From NCBI RefSeq assembly GCF_002043005.1, contig NZ_CP020330.1, positions 3,676,001-3,740,000 of the forward strand: a stretch of DNA of 64,000 nt, written 5' to 3'. This stretch comes from Martelella mediterranea DSM 17316. Lineage in GTDB: Bacteria > Pseudomonadota > Alphaproteobacteria > Rhizobiales > Rhizobiaceae. The position numbers and the translations under genes are program-made. Below, piece after piece: positions 1-7,540 of this stretch; within the stretch, counting starts at the first letter, position 1; each line of letters opens with the position of its first letter. The notes under the pieces were generated by a model. That model was not told the DNA's origin. It saw only the letters and a program-made list of their open reading frames with translations, and did no database searches.

Positions 1-247
1 GTAACGCCTGAAAAGCTCAAGCGTGCCGCACGGTGGAAAAAAAGATATAAGCCTGAGCAATCACTATATAACCAAAAGGTATCGCCCCTTAACCCCTTGT
101 TCTTGAAGGGTTTAGGCACGCCAATCGCCGCGCGACGCGCGAACAGGCGTCCGCTTTTTCGCCGCAGTTTGCGCACCGCAGCAACAAAATCGCTTTGTCA
201 GCGACGAAAATAGTCATATATTCGTAACCATAAATGGAGGAGACGAC

Positions 248-325
248 ATGAGCTTATCACGTTCCCTGCATACGATCCTGATCGGAGCCGCCTTCGTTTT
301 CGTCGCGGCCATGCTGTTCATTTAG
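248..325 (+). CDS. 25-residue single-pass membrane peptide
   Basis: A very short reading frame starts at an ATG preceded by an unusually strong ribosome binding site (GGAGGAG, about 6 bases upstream). The product is 25 residues: a short polar N-terminus (MSLSRSLHT) followed by an almost uninterrupted hydrophobic stretch ending in AAMLFI, so it should be a single membrane helix. There are no other domains. The next gene downstream also encodes a small membrane protein, so the two may be co-transcribed. No function is recognised. The strong Shine-Dalgarno and the composition of the segment argue for real translation, but conservation cannot be tested here. Confidence 0.6.
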   Translation: MSLSRSLHTILIGAAFVFVAAMLFI

Positions 326-490
326 AGGATCGTCCCGCGCCGGATGGGCATGCAGCCCTTCAAGGAACCGGCGCCCCTGGTTTCGCGTTATATGACTGGA
401 CTTCGCGGCGCGGCTTTCGAGCGCACCGCGAAGCCCGTTTACCGCCGCAATTTAGTGCGACGGTCGCGCAAAACGCATGGGAGTATAGAC

Positions 491-820
491 ATGTTCGAAC
501 AAAAGACTTCCGCAAGCGACATCATGGATCGCCTACGCTTTTCCCAGAAAACACCCGTGGAGCGCGCCAGCGCGATGGTGCGCGACGAGGTGGATGCGCT
601 GGCCCGCACCGCCCGCAAACATCCGGCCGGCAGCGGCTCTGCGCTGGCCCTGGTGGGGCTGCTGGCGTTCGGCCTCGGCTTCCTGACCGCCCATGCGGGC
701 CAAGATGATTCCGTGCCGAAGAAGCGGCTTTTCCGCTCGCGTCAGCGCGTGGGCAAGCCGGTTTATCGCAAGCGCACGCCCTATTACGCCATGAAGAGCA
801 AGCGCCGTGCCTCGACCTGA
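491..820 (+). CDS. small hypothetical membrane protein
   Basis: A 109-residue protein. I chose the ATG with GGGAG about 7 bases upstream; the frame is open further upstream (from 344) but without a good start signal. The N-terminal half is polar and helical. A single hydrophobic segment follows at about residues 53-75 (ALALVGLLAFGLGFLTAHA), then a strongly basic C-terminal tail (KKRLFRSRQR, KRTPYY, KSKRR). The layout suggests an inner-membrane protein with a positively charged cytoplasmic tail. I do not recognise the family. It ends 3 bases before the convergent glycosyltransferase gene. Confidence 0.65.
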   Translation: MFEQKTSASDIMDRLRFSQKTPVERASAMVRDEVDALARTARKHPAGSGSALALVGLLAFGLGFLTAHAGQDDSVPKKRLFRSRQRVGKPVYRKRTPYYAMKSKRRAST

Positions 821-823
821 GCG

Positions 824-1555
824 TTACTGCCAGTATTCGTCGATCCACGGCGTCGGCCGGGCATATTTGTAGATTTTCTTCCAGGCCTGCTCGACCGGCC
901 AGGTTCCGATCGCCGCCTCGTCGGGGTCGGGCTTGCCGGTGAACGCCACGATCCTGGTGCCCTCGGGAAGCTTTGGCGTTCTGAAGAAGTTCAGGGGCCA
1001 ATACGGCACGAGGGTGTGCTTGAAGCTGACGCACCAGTCGCTCGGCCAGAATTCCATGCGGTCAATGACCCTGGAAATATAGACCTGCTCAATCCCGTAT
1101 TTGCGCCATATACCTTCGCCATCGGCCTCGAAATCGGTGAAGATATGGCTATTGCGCCCGACATTCCACCGGAAGACGGAGGTGTTGCCGATGCCCTTGC
1201 CGATCTGGGTCCAGTTCTCGCAGGCGCAGAAAGCGCCCGGCTTGTAATCGAACATCGCATCGATATCGCCCGTGATGACGATATCGAGGTCGAGAAACAG
1301 GACATCGCCCGAAAGATTCGCAAGCGGAGACTGCCACAGCGAGAGTTTGCGCCACGGCGTCCAGGCGATCGCGTCCGGAATGTCGATTTCGGGAAGAGGA
1401 AAGACCTCCACAGCCGGATCGACGCCGGTGGGATCATCGGTAAAACACACCAGCCGCGTCGGACGGACGGTGTGCCGCTTGATCATGGACCAGAGACGGT
1501 TCACATAGAGCGCAGGGTAGCGTGTTCCCCATTTCATGCATACGATGGTCTGCAA
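824..1555 (-). CDS. GT-A-fold glycosyltransferase
   Basis: About 243 residues. The segment VLFLDLDIVITGDID carries the DxD motif that binds the metal and nucleotide sugar in GT-A transferases, and the N-terminus (TIVCMKWGTRYPALYVNRL) resembles GT8-like and rhizobial putative glycosyltransferases. It has no membrane segment, so it is probably cytoplasmic and adds a sugar to a cell-surface polysaccharide or lipid; donor and acceptor are unknown. I prefer the TTG at 1553-1555, which has AAGGA at 7-base spacing. An in-frame TTG two codons upstream and an ATG at 1537 are alternatives. The neighbouring divergent gene is also a glycosyltransferase, consistent with envelope glycan work. Confidence 0.7.
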   Translation of the reverse strand: MQTIVCMKWGTRYPALYVNRLWSMIKRHTVRPTRLVCFTDDPTGVDPAVEVFPLPEIDIPDAIAWTPWRKLSLWQSPLANLSGDVLFLDLDIVITGDIDAMFDYKPGAFCACENWTQIGKGIGNTSVFRWNVGRNSHIFTDFEADGEGIWRKYGIEQVYISRVIDRMEFWPSDWCVSFKHTLVPYWPLNFFRTPKLPEGTRIVAFTGKPDPDEAAIGTWPVEQAWKKIYKYARPTPWIDEYWQ

Positions 1556-1790
1556 GATCAAATCCTTGAAATTAGGGCGGGAACCCGACGCATCAGGACG
1601 AGGCCGGGATACTTGTCAGCCATGTAGGTAATATGGCACATCGAATGCAACCTTGGCAGTAATTTAGAATTGGGGAAAATTCCGATGGGTTGCGGCGCCC
1701 CCTTTTCTCCGGAAACCTTTTTATCCCCAGTTTCAGACGGAGCAAGCCCGAATTTGGCGAAACACATCACGATAGGCGGCGTTGGCTTGC

Positions 1791-2927
1791 ATGGATAAGA
1801 CCCAGCCCAGAATTCTGCAACTATTGCCGGCGCTCGGCGATGGCGGCGTTGAACGCGGCACCGTGGAAATGGCGTCCTATCTCACCCGCAAGCATATCGA
1901 AAACTGGGCGGCGAGCGCGGGAGGCCCGCTTCTGGAGCCACTGAAGGCCACCGGCACGCATTACATTGCGCTGGAGGTCGGCCGCAAATCGCCGCTCGCG
2001 ATCCTCGCCAATGCCAGAAAACTTGCGCGCGTCATCTATGACAACCGGATCGATATCGTGCATGCGCGAAGCCGCGCGCCGGCCTGGGCCGGCTGGCTGG
2101 CCTGCCGCCTGTCCCGGCGCAAGCCCCGGTTCCTGACCACCTTCCACGGCGTCTACAGCCATGGCAACGGGTTCAAGCGGGCCTATAACAGCGTGATGCT
2201 GAAGGCGCCGATCGTGGTGGCCAATTCCGCCTTCATCCGCGACCACATCATCTCGGTCTACGGCTTCCCGGCCGAGCGCATCATCCTCTCCCCGCGCGGC
2301 GTCGACACGGCGCTGTTCGATCCCGCCAAGGTGAGCGATGAACAGCGCGCGAGCGTGCGCGAAGAGCTCGGGGCGGAAGACGGCGCGCCGCTCGTCACCA
2401 TTGTCGGCCGCATCACCGACTGGAAAGGTCATCGCTACCTCGTCGAGGCGGCCGATCGCGCGGCGAACAAGACCTGGCATCTCGCCATCGTCGGGTCGGG
2501 CAATGAAGGCATTATCGCCGACCTCAAGGCTCTGGTCGCCGAGCGCGGCCTTGGCGCGCGCGTCACCATCGCCGGAAGCCGCCGCGACATTCCGGCGATC
2601 ATGGCCGCCTCCGACCTCGTCGTCTCGACCTCCACGCGACCGGAAGCCTTCGGCCGGGTGGCGATCGAGGCCGAGGTCATGGGAACGCCCGTGATCGCGA
2701 CCGCCCATGGCGGCAGTCTCGAGACGATCATCGACGGCGAGACCGGCTTTCTGGTCCCGCCGGCAAACGCCGACGCGCTTGCCGAAGCCATCGACGCGGC
2801 GCTTGCCGACCCGGCGCGCCTGAAGGCGATGGGGCAAGCGGCACGCGCCCATGTGCTCGCCAATTTCACGGTGGAGATGATGCTGGAGAAGGAATTTTGC
2901 GCCTATGAGGCGGTGATGAACGCGTAG
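1791..2927 (+). CDS. GT4-family glycosyltransferase
   Basis: A 378-residue GT-B glycosyltransferase. The N-terminal domain begins ILQLLPALGDGGVERGTVEMA, the acceptor-side loop typical of GT4 enzymes. The C-terminal donor domain has VGRITDWKGH, the phosphate-binding region around VGSGNEG, and the E-x7-E type segment RPEAFGRVAIEAEVMGTPVIAT. The family transfers sugars from nucleotide donors in lipopolysaccharide or exopolysaccharide synthesis at the cytoplasmic face of the inner membrane. The ATG at 1791 is chosen; an in-frame TTG at 1782 is possible. It is divergent from the GT-A enzyme across about 230 bases. The exact sugar and acceptor cannot be told from sequence. Confidence 0.85.
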   Translation: MDKTQPRILQLLPALGDGGVERGTVEMASYLTRKHIENWAASAGGPLLEPLKATGTHYIALEVGRKSPLAILANARKLARVIYDNRIDIVHARSRAPAWAGWLACRLSRRKPRFLTTFHGVYSHGNGFKRAYNSVMLKAPIVVANSAFIRDHIISVYGFPAERIILSPRGVDTALFDPAKVSDEQRASVREELGAEDGAPLVTIVGRITDWKGHRYLVEAADRAANKTWHLAIVGSGNEGIIADLKALVAERGLGARVTIAGSRRDIPAIMAASDLVVSTSTRPEAFGRVAIEAEVMGTPVIATAHGGSLETIIDGETGFLVPPANADALAEAIDAALADPARLKAMGQAARAHVLANFTVEMMLEKEFCAYEAVMNA

Positions 2928-2972
2928 ATATCGCCAGAGCCAGGGCTTTCGCTTTGGCTCATCGGCAGCGCC

Positions 2973-3437
2973 TTAAATCGCCACCAGACCTTCCTTCTTG
3001 ATCTGGCGGATGGTGAGCATGGTGCGCACGGTGTCGACATGGGGGTTGGCGGTTAGAACCTCAATGACGAAATCCTGGAACTGCATCAGGTTTTCACAAA
3101 CGCAGTGCAGCAGGAAGTCGGTTTCGCCCGAGGTCATCCAGGCCTGGCGCACGATCGGCCAATCCTCGCTTGCGCGCGAAAACGCCTTGAGCTCCACCTC
3201 CGACTGATGCTTCAGCCCGACCATGCAGAAGGCGACGAGATCATAGCCGAGCTTCGGCCCGTTCAGCATCGCATTATAGCCCTCGATGATGCCCGCCTCC
3301 TCCAGCCGGCGCACCCGGCGCAGGCATGGCGGCGCTGAAATGCCGACCCGATCGGCGAGCTCGACATTGGTCATGCGACCGTCCCGCTGGAGTTCGCGCA
3401 GAATTTTAAGATCGACAGAATCGAGATCGGCGCGCAT
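2973..3437 (-). CDS. Lrp/AsnC-family transcriptional regulator
   Basis: A 154-residue regulator. The N-terminal winged HTH (LDSVDLKILRELQRDGRMTN to CLRRVRRLEEAGII) is classic Lrp/AsnC, and the C-terminal RAM domain follows (VGLKHQSEVELKAF to DTVRTMLTIRQIKK). Such proteins form octamers and sense amino acids. The start is set by GGAG 7 bases upstream of the ATG at 3437; the longer frame from 3476 has no such signal. It is divergent from trxB, and the lrp-trxB-lsrB order is the arrangement I know from Sinorhizobium and Agrobacterium. Its targets are not evident here. Confidence 0.9.
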   Translation of the reverse strand: MRADLDSVDLKILRELQRDGRMTNVELADRVGISAPPCLRRVRRLEEAGIIEGYNAMLNGPKLGYDLVAFCMVGLKHQSEVELKAFSRASEDWPIVRQAWMTSGETDFLLHCVCENLMQFQDFVIEVLTANPHVDTVRTMLTIRQIKKEGLVAI

Positions 3438-3637
3438 CAAGAGCTCCTGCGGCGGGAAAATCGGGCATATACGCAATTTTATTACAACATACAGCCAGAT
3501 TCTTTCAACTGGGAGAAATGGTCTGTTGGTAGCTTGCCGTCCGGCCTTGAAACAGACGGCCTTCCAGCCATAAATGGAGGCAGACTTGCAACTGTTGCGG
3601 CGTGCCCCTCTTTGTGGCGCGCCAAAAGGATTTTGAG

Positions 3638-4615
3638 ATGGCAGACCACCACACCCAGGTGCTCATCATTGGTTCCGGCCCCGCCGGCTATACCGCGGCG
3701 ATCTATGCGGCGCGCGCGATGATGAAGCCGGTGCTGATCGCGGGCCTCGAACAGGGCGGCCAGTTGACGATCACCACCGATGTCGAGAATTATCCGGGCT
3801 TTGCCGATCCGATCCAGGGCCCGTGGCTGATGGAGCAGATGCTCGCCCAGGCGGAAAACGTCGGGACCGAGATCGTCAACGATATCGTCACCAAGCTCGA
3901 CCTGTCGAAGCGCCCCTTCACCGCCACCACCGATTCCGGTGAAACCTGGATCGCGGATACCGTCATCCTCGCGACCGGCGCCAAGGCCAAATGGCTTGGT
4001 CTCGAGAGTGAGCAGACCTTCAATGGCGGCGGCGTTTCGGCCTGCGCCACCTGCGACGGGTTCTTCTATCGCGGCAAGGACGTTGTGGTTGTCGGCGGCG
4101 GCAATTCCGCTGTCGAGGAAGCGCTTTACCTTGCCAATATCGCCAAATCCGTGACGGTGGTGCACCGGCGCGACACGTTCCGCGCCGAACGCATCCTGCA
4201 GGAAAGGCTGTTCGCGCTGGAAAACGTCAGGATCGTCTGGGACCACGCCGTGGAGGAAATCGTCGGCACCAGCGCCGTGCCGCCGCTTCCGCCATCAGTC
4301 ACGGGCGTTGCCGTGAAGAACGTCAAGACCGGCGAGAAGCAGACCATACCCGCCGACGGCGTGTTCATCGCGATCGGGCACTCGCCGCAGGTCGAGCTGA
4401 TCCGCGACCAGCTTCGCCTGAAGCCCAACGGCTATCTGTGGACCGAGCCTGGCACCACCAAAACCAGCATCGAGGGCGTCTATGGCGCCGGCGATGTCAC
4501 CGACGACAATTACCGTCAGGCGGTGACGGCGGCCGGCATGGGCTGCATGGCGGCGCTTGAGGCCGAACGCTTTCTGACAGGGCAAAAGACCGGCACGCTG
4601 GCTGCCGCGGAGTAG
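3638..4615 (+). CDS. trxB: thioredoxin-disulfide reductase
   Basis: A 325-residue flavoprotein that reduces thioredoxin with NADPH in the cytoplasm. Visible motifs are the FAD dinucleotide-binding site (IIGSGPAGYTAA, residues 10-21), the redox-active CATC (Cys136 and Cys139) followed by DGF, the NADPH-binding GGGNSAVEE (153-161), and the C-terminal FAD site GVYGAGDV. The length is normal for low-molecular-weight TrxB. The start is the ATG at 3638 with AAGGA 7 bases upstream; the in-frame ATG at 3602 would add an uncharacteristic leader. lsrB begins 5 bases after the stop, so the two are probably co-transcribed. Confidence 0.97.
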   Translation: MADHHTQVLIIGSGPAGYTAAIYAARAMMKPVLIAGLEQGGQLTITTDVENYPGFADPIQGPWLMEQMLAQAENVGTEIVNDIVTKLDLSKRPFTATTDSGETWIADTVILATGAKAKWLGLESEQTFNGGGVSACATCDGFFYRGKDVVVVGGGNSAVEEALYLANIAKSVTVVHRRDTFRAERILQERLFALENVRIVWDHAVEEIVGTSAVPPLPPSVTGVAVKNVKTGEKQTIPADGVFIAIGHSPQVELIRDQLRLKPNGYLWTEPGTTKTSIEGVYGAGDVTDDNYRQAVTAAGMGCMAALEAERFLTGQKTGTLAAAE

Positions 4616-4620
4616 GGTAA

Positions 4621-5532
4621 ATGAAAAGCACGAGCATGCCTCTGGACTGGGACAAGCTCAGGATCTTTCATGCCGCGGCGGAGGCAGGATCGTTCACGCA
4701 TGCAGCCGACAAGCTCCACCTTTCGCAATCGGCAATCAGCCGGCAGGTTTCCGCGCTGGAACAGGATGTCGGCGTCAAGCTGTTTCACCGCCACGCCCGC
4801 GGACTGATTCTCACAGAACAGGGCGAATTGCTTTACCGCACCGCGAACGACGTGCTGTTAAAGCTCGAAAGCGTGCGTTCGCGGCTGACCGAGACCAAGG
4901 AAAAGCCCTCGGGCAAGCTGCGCGTCACCACCACGGTCGGCCTCGGCCAGGGCTGGCTCACCGACAAGGTGCAGGAATTCCTTCAGCTCTACCCAGACAT
5001 GCAGATCCAGCTCATCCTCGACAATGAGGAGCTGGACGTGAACATGCGCCATGCCGATTGCGCGATCCGCCTGCGCCAGCCGCAGCAGCCGGACCTGATC
5101 CAGCGCAAGCTGTTCACCGTGCACATGCATGTCTACGCCTCGCCCTCCTATATCAACCGGCATGGCGAGCCGCAGTCGCTGGAAGACCTCGACAATCACC
5201 GAATCATCACCTTCGGCGAGCCGGCGCCCGCCTATCTGCTTGACGTGAACTGGCTCGAAATCGCCGGCCGGTCTCCCGACAGCCCGCGTCCGGCGCATCT
5301 TCAGATCAACTCGCTGACCTCGATCAAGCGGGCCGCACTTTTAGGGATCGGCATCGTCATGTTGCCGGATTATATCGTCGGTCGCGATCCCGGCCTGTTG
5401 CAGCTCGTCACCCATGCCGATGTGCCGAGTTTCGACACCTATTTCTGCTATCCGGATGAGTTGAAGAACTCCGCCAAGCTGAAAGTCTTCCGCGATTTCA
5501 TCGTCGCCAAGGCGCGCAACTGGAGCTACTGA
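4621..5532 (+). CDS. lsrB: LysR-family regulator LsrB/VtlR
   Basis: A 303-residue LysR-type regulator. The N-terminal HTH (DWDKLRIFHAAAEAGSFTHA and LSQSAISRQVSALEQ, about residues 8-67) and the effector domain (KLRVTTTVGLGQGWLTDKVQ onward) match rhizobial LsrB, called VtlR in Brucella and Agrobacterium. This regulator controls lipopolysaccharide and glutathione-related genes in Sinorhizobium and directly activates abcR small RNAs in Brucella. Two features fit: trxB lies immediately upstream (5-base gap) and two AbcR-like RNAs lie immediately downstream on the same strand. An alternative start at 4636 (MPLDWDKLR) would fit the usual N-terminus better; neither start has a strong Shine-Dalgarno. 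Confidence 0.9.
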   Translation: MKSTSMPLDWDKLRIFHAAAEAGSFTHAADKLHLSQSAISRQVSALEQDVGVKLFHRHARGLILTEQGELLYRTANDVLLKLESVRSRLTETKEKPSGKLRVTTTVGLGQGWLTDKVQEFLQLYPDMQIQLILDNEELDVNMRHADCAIRLRQPQQPDLIQRKLFTVHMHVYASPSYINRHGEPQSLEDLDNHRIITFGEPAPAYLLDVNWLEIAGRSPDSPRPAHLQINSLTSIKRAALLGIGIVMLPDYIVGRDPGLLQLVTHADVPSFDTYFCYPDELKNSAKLKVFRDFIVAKARNWSY

Positions 5533-5549
5533 GGCCGTTTTCCGCCTCA
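5530..5549 (+). terminator. possible lsrB terminator hairpin
   Basis: TGAGGC and GCCTCA form a 6-bp stem with an 8-base loop, overlapping the lsrB stop codon. There is no U-tract, so termination is only suggested. Confidence 0.3.
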
Positions 5550-5676
5550 GGCCCAGCGGCTAACCTCCGTTTCACGCCGCAAAGTCCGCAAACCACTTGC
5601 CTTCATCGCCTATTTTTTAGGCAATGATTACCCATGTCTCAAATTTAATCAAAAATTGCTGCATTTTTCATCTTTC

Positions 5677-5691
5677 GCATGGCAGCCATGC
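5677..5691. promoter_or_regulatory. palindromic operator candidate (LsrB/VtlR site?)
   Basis: GCATGGCAGCCATGC is a perfect inverted repeat (7-base arms, one central base). It ends 11 bases before the -35 element of the first AbcR-like RNA, about 54 bases upstream of its predicted start, where LysR activators bind. VtlR is known to activate abcR genes; assignment of this particular site is inference. Confidence 0.4.
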
Positions 5692-5702
5692 ACAAAGATG
5701 CA

Positions 5703-5731
5703 TTGTGAAATGCCTAATTCAGGAGCATATA
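5703..5731 (+). promoter_or_regulatory. promoter of the first AbcR-like sRNA
   Basis: A -35 element TTGTGA (5703-5708) and a -10 element CATATA (5726-5731) are separated by exactly 17 bases. Transcription should start near 5738. The TATAG at the -10 recurs as GGTATAG before the second sRNA. Confidence 0.55.
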
Positions 5732-5737
5732 GCGCGC

Positions 5738-5856
5738 AGCTGATGCAGGTGGTGCCCAACTTCTCCCTGGTGCACCGCAGCAGCTGTTCCCCTCTGGAGG
5801 TTTTGAGAGACCTTCTAACTCAAAGGGCCCCGTTTTTACGGTGGCCCTCTTTTTTT
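5738..5856 (+). ncRNA. abcR1: AbcR-type (alpha-r15) trans-acting sRNA, copy 1
   Basis: A non-coding segment of about 119 bases ending in a Rho-independent terminator (AGGGCC/GGCCCT stem followed by a run of T, 5824-5856). It contains a C-rich stretch (CTGTTCCCCTCTGGAGG) inside a 28-base block (5777-5804) repeated exactly in the second sRNA. It also has a second pyrimidine-rich loop (ACTTCTCCC) between GGTG and CACC arms in its 5' part. These unpaired C/U stretches look like the anti-Shine-Dalgarno loops of AbcR RNAs, which with Hfq repress ABC-transporter mRNAs. Tandem copies next to a LysR gene are the known alpha-r15 arrangement. The 5' end is predicted, and the 1/2 numbering is arbitrary. 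Confidence 0.82.
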
Positions 5857-5945
5857 GCCCGAAATATTCTGTCGTTTTTTTTCGCAGAGCGCGATGAAAA
5901 CTATTGCATTGCGCACAAAAAAGAACCATATCCGGTATAGCTGAT

Positions 5946-6046
5946 GCGTTCGATACGACTTCTGAGTCGTATTGCAGCAGCTGTTCCCCTCTGGAGGTTT
6001 TTACCTTCACACTTACAAGGGCCCCGTTTTGGAGGCCCTTTTTTTT
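5946..6046 (+). ncRNA. abcR2: AbcR-type (alpha-r15) trans-acting sRNA, copy 2
   Basis: The second tandem RNA is about 101 bases. It shares the exact 28-base block at 5974-6001 and the terminator (AAGGGCC/GGCCCTT then eight T, 6017-6046) with copy 1. Its 5' hairpin differs: ATACGACT and AGTCGTAT form a perfect 8-bp stem with a TCTG loop, so it lacks the first pyrimidine-rich loop of copy 1 and keeps only the shared one. A GGTATAG at 5934-5940 is the likely -10; no convincing -35 is seen at ideal spacing. The 5' end is set by analogy with copy 1. Confidence 0.78.
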
Positions 6047-6068
6047 GTGCGCCGTTAACTTCCCTTGA

Positions 6069-6176
6069 AACGCTAGAGCGCCGAGCATCCATTCGGATGC
6101 ACAAAGGACGCTTTAACCTATTGAATCTACGCATCGTGCTTTCCGAAAATCGATTCCGATTTTCGGGCCGATGCTG
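6069..6176. repeat. rhizobial two-hairpin palindromic intergenic repeat
   Basis: Two consecutive hairpins. The first is GCATCC-ATTC-GGATGC (6085-6100). The second is CCGAAAATCG-ATTC-CGATTTTCGG (6143-6166), extended by outer arms GCATCG and CGATGC. A connecting segment (acaaaggacgctttaac) resembles dispersed RIME-like repeats in Rhizobiaceae genomes. No coding frame of note. Family naming is from memory. Confidence 0.65.
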
Positions 6177-6361
6177 TAGCCTTTGGCGTGCGTAAACGCT
6201 TTCTTTTGGTTTATACGTTATAGCGTAAGCCATGTAGACAACGGCTTGCGCGCTTGCGAAAGCCGCGGGAGGCCGTGGAAACGGCGAGCCGGTCCGGAGG
6301 GTACAAATTGCGCCCGCGCCGGGCCTCCGCTACAAACAGGGCCGGCACGGGAAGGAATTTG

Positions 6362-7477
6362 ATGGCTAACCTCTTTGACCCCATAACGATCGGCGATGTC
6401 ACAATCGAGAACCGGATCATTATGGCGCCGCTGATGCGCAACCGCTCGCCCGAAGCCGTGCCGAACGAACTCAACGTCGACTATTACCGCCAGCGCGCAA
6501 GTGCGGGTCTGATCATTTCGGAAGCCACGGCGATCACCGAACAGGGTCAGGGCTATTCCCATGCGCCCGGCATCTACAGCGATGCCTCGGTCGAGGGCTG
6601 GCGGCATGTCACCACGGCTGTGCACGAGGCCGGCGGCAAGATCTTCTGCCAGTTGATGCATGTCGGCCGGGTGTCGCACAAATCGCTCCAGCCCTTCGGC
6701 GATCCTCCCGTGGCGCCGTCCGCCCTGCAGGCGAGAGCGAAAACCTTCGTGGTCTATTCCGACATGACCAGCGATTTCATCGAGACCTCGATGCCGCGCG
6801 CGCTGAAGCCCTTCGAGATTTCGGGAATCATCGACGATTACCGCCGCGCCGCCGCCCGCGCGATAGAAGCCGGCTTCGACGGAGTCGAGATCCACGCCGC
6901 CAATGGCTATCTCATCGACCAGTTCCTGCGCTCGGGCAGCAACCAGCGCACCGATCTCTATGGCGGGCCAATCGAAAACCGGGCGCGCCTGATGTTCGAT
7001 GTGGTCGGTTCGATCTCTCGCGAAATCGGTTCAGGCCGCACGGCGATCCGGCTTTCGCCGGTCGCACCGTCCAACGATGTCCACGACGACAACCCGCAGG
7101 TTCTGTTCAACTATCTGGCAAGCCAGCTCAGCGCCTATGACCTTGCCTATATCCATATCGTCGAGGGCGCGACCGGCGGAGACCGCAATTACAGCCAGGG
7201 CCCGCGACCGTTCGATTACGAGGAAATGCGACAGACCTACTACCGCACCGACGGCTCGGGCGCATGGATGGTCAACAATGGCTATGACCGCCAGCTCGCC
7301 ATTGATGCGCTCGAAAAGGAGCGCGCCGACCTCGTCTCCTTCGGCCGCGCCTTCATTGCCAATCCCGATTTGGTGCGCCGACTGCGGATCAATGCCCAGC
7401 TTAATGCGTTGGACCAGAGAACGCTTTTCGGCGGCGATGCCAAGGGATATGTGGACTACCCTCCCCTCGGCGGCTGA
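6362..7477 (+). CDS. old yellow enzyme family alkene reductase (NemA-like)
   Basis: A 371-residue FMN-dependent, NADPH-using ene-reductase with a TIM-barrel fold. The family reduces activated C=C bonds, nitrate esters or N-ethylmaleimide in the cytoplasm. Visible signatures are the N-terminal FDPITIGDVTIENRI, the flavin-site CQLMHVGR, the catalytic H-A-A-N (His178 and Asn181) in HAANGYLIDQFLRSGSNQRT, and LYGGPIENRAR. The ATG at 6362 is preceded by AAGGA at 6 bases; the frame open from 6254 lies within repeat-adjacent DNA. The physiological substrate is unknown; a role in reducing electrophiles is inference. Confidence 0.93.
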   Translation: MANLFDPITIGDVTIENRIIMAPLMRNRSPEAVPNELNVDYYRQRASAGLIISEATAITEQGQGYSHAPGIYSDASVEGWRHVTTAVHEAGGKIFCQLMHVGRVSHKSLQPFGDPPVAPSALQARAKTFVVYSDMTSDFIETSMPRALKPFEISGIIDDYRRAAARAIEAGFDGVEIHAANGYLIDQFLRSGSNQRTDLYGGPIENRARLMFDVVGSISREIGSGRTAIRLSPVAPSNDVHDDNPQVLFNYLASQLSAYDLAYIHIVEGATGGDRNYSQGPRPFDYEEMRQTYYRTDGSGAWMVNNGYDRQLAIDALEKERADLVSFGRAFIANPDLVRRLRINAQLNALDQRTLFGGDAKGYVDYPPLGG

Positions 7478-7540
7478 GATCACCAGAAGCGCTGAGATCA
7501 ATGCGCCGTCATCGGCGCCATTACGGGGGCTTGTCGATCG

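Noticed and set aside
5656-5940. 94-codon frame over the sRNA region
   Set aside because: It runs through the promoter, sRNA body and terminator of an AbcR-like RNA and has no ribosome site.
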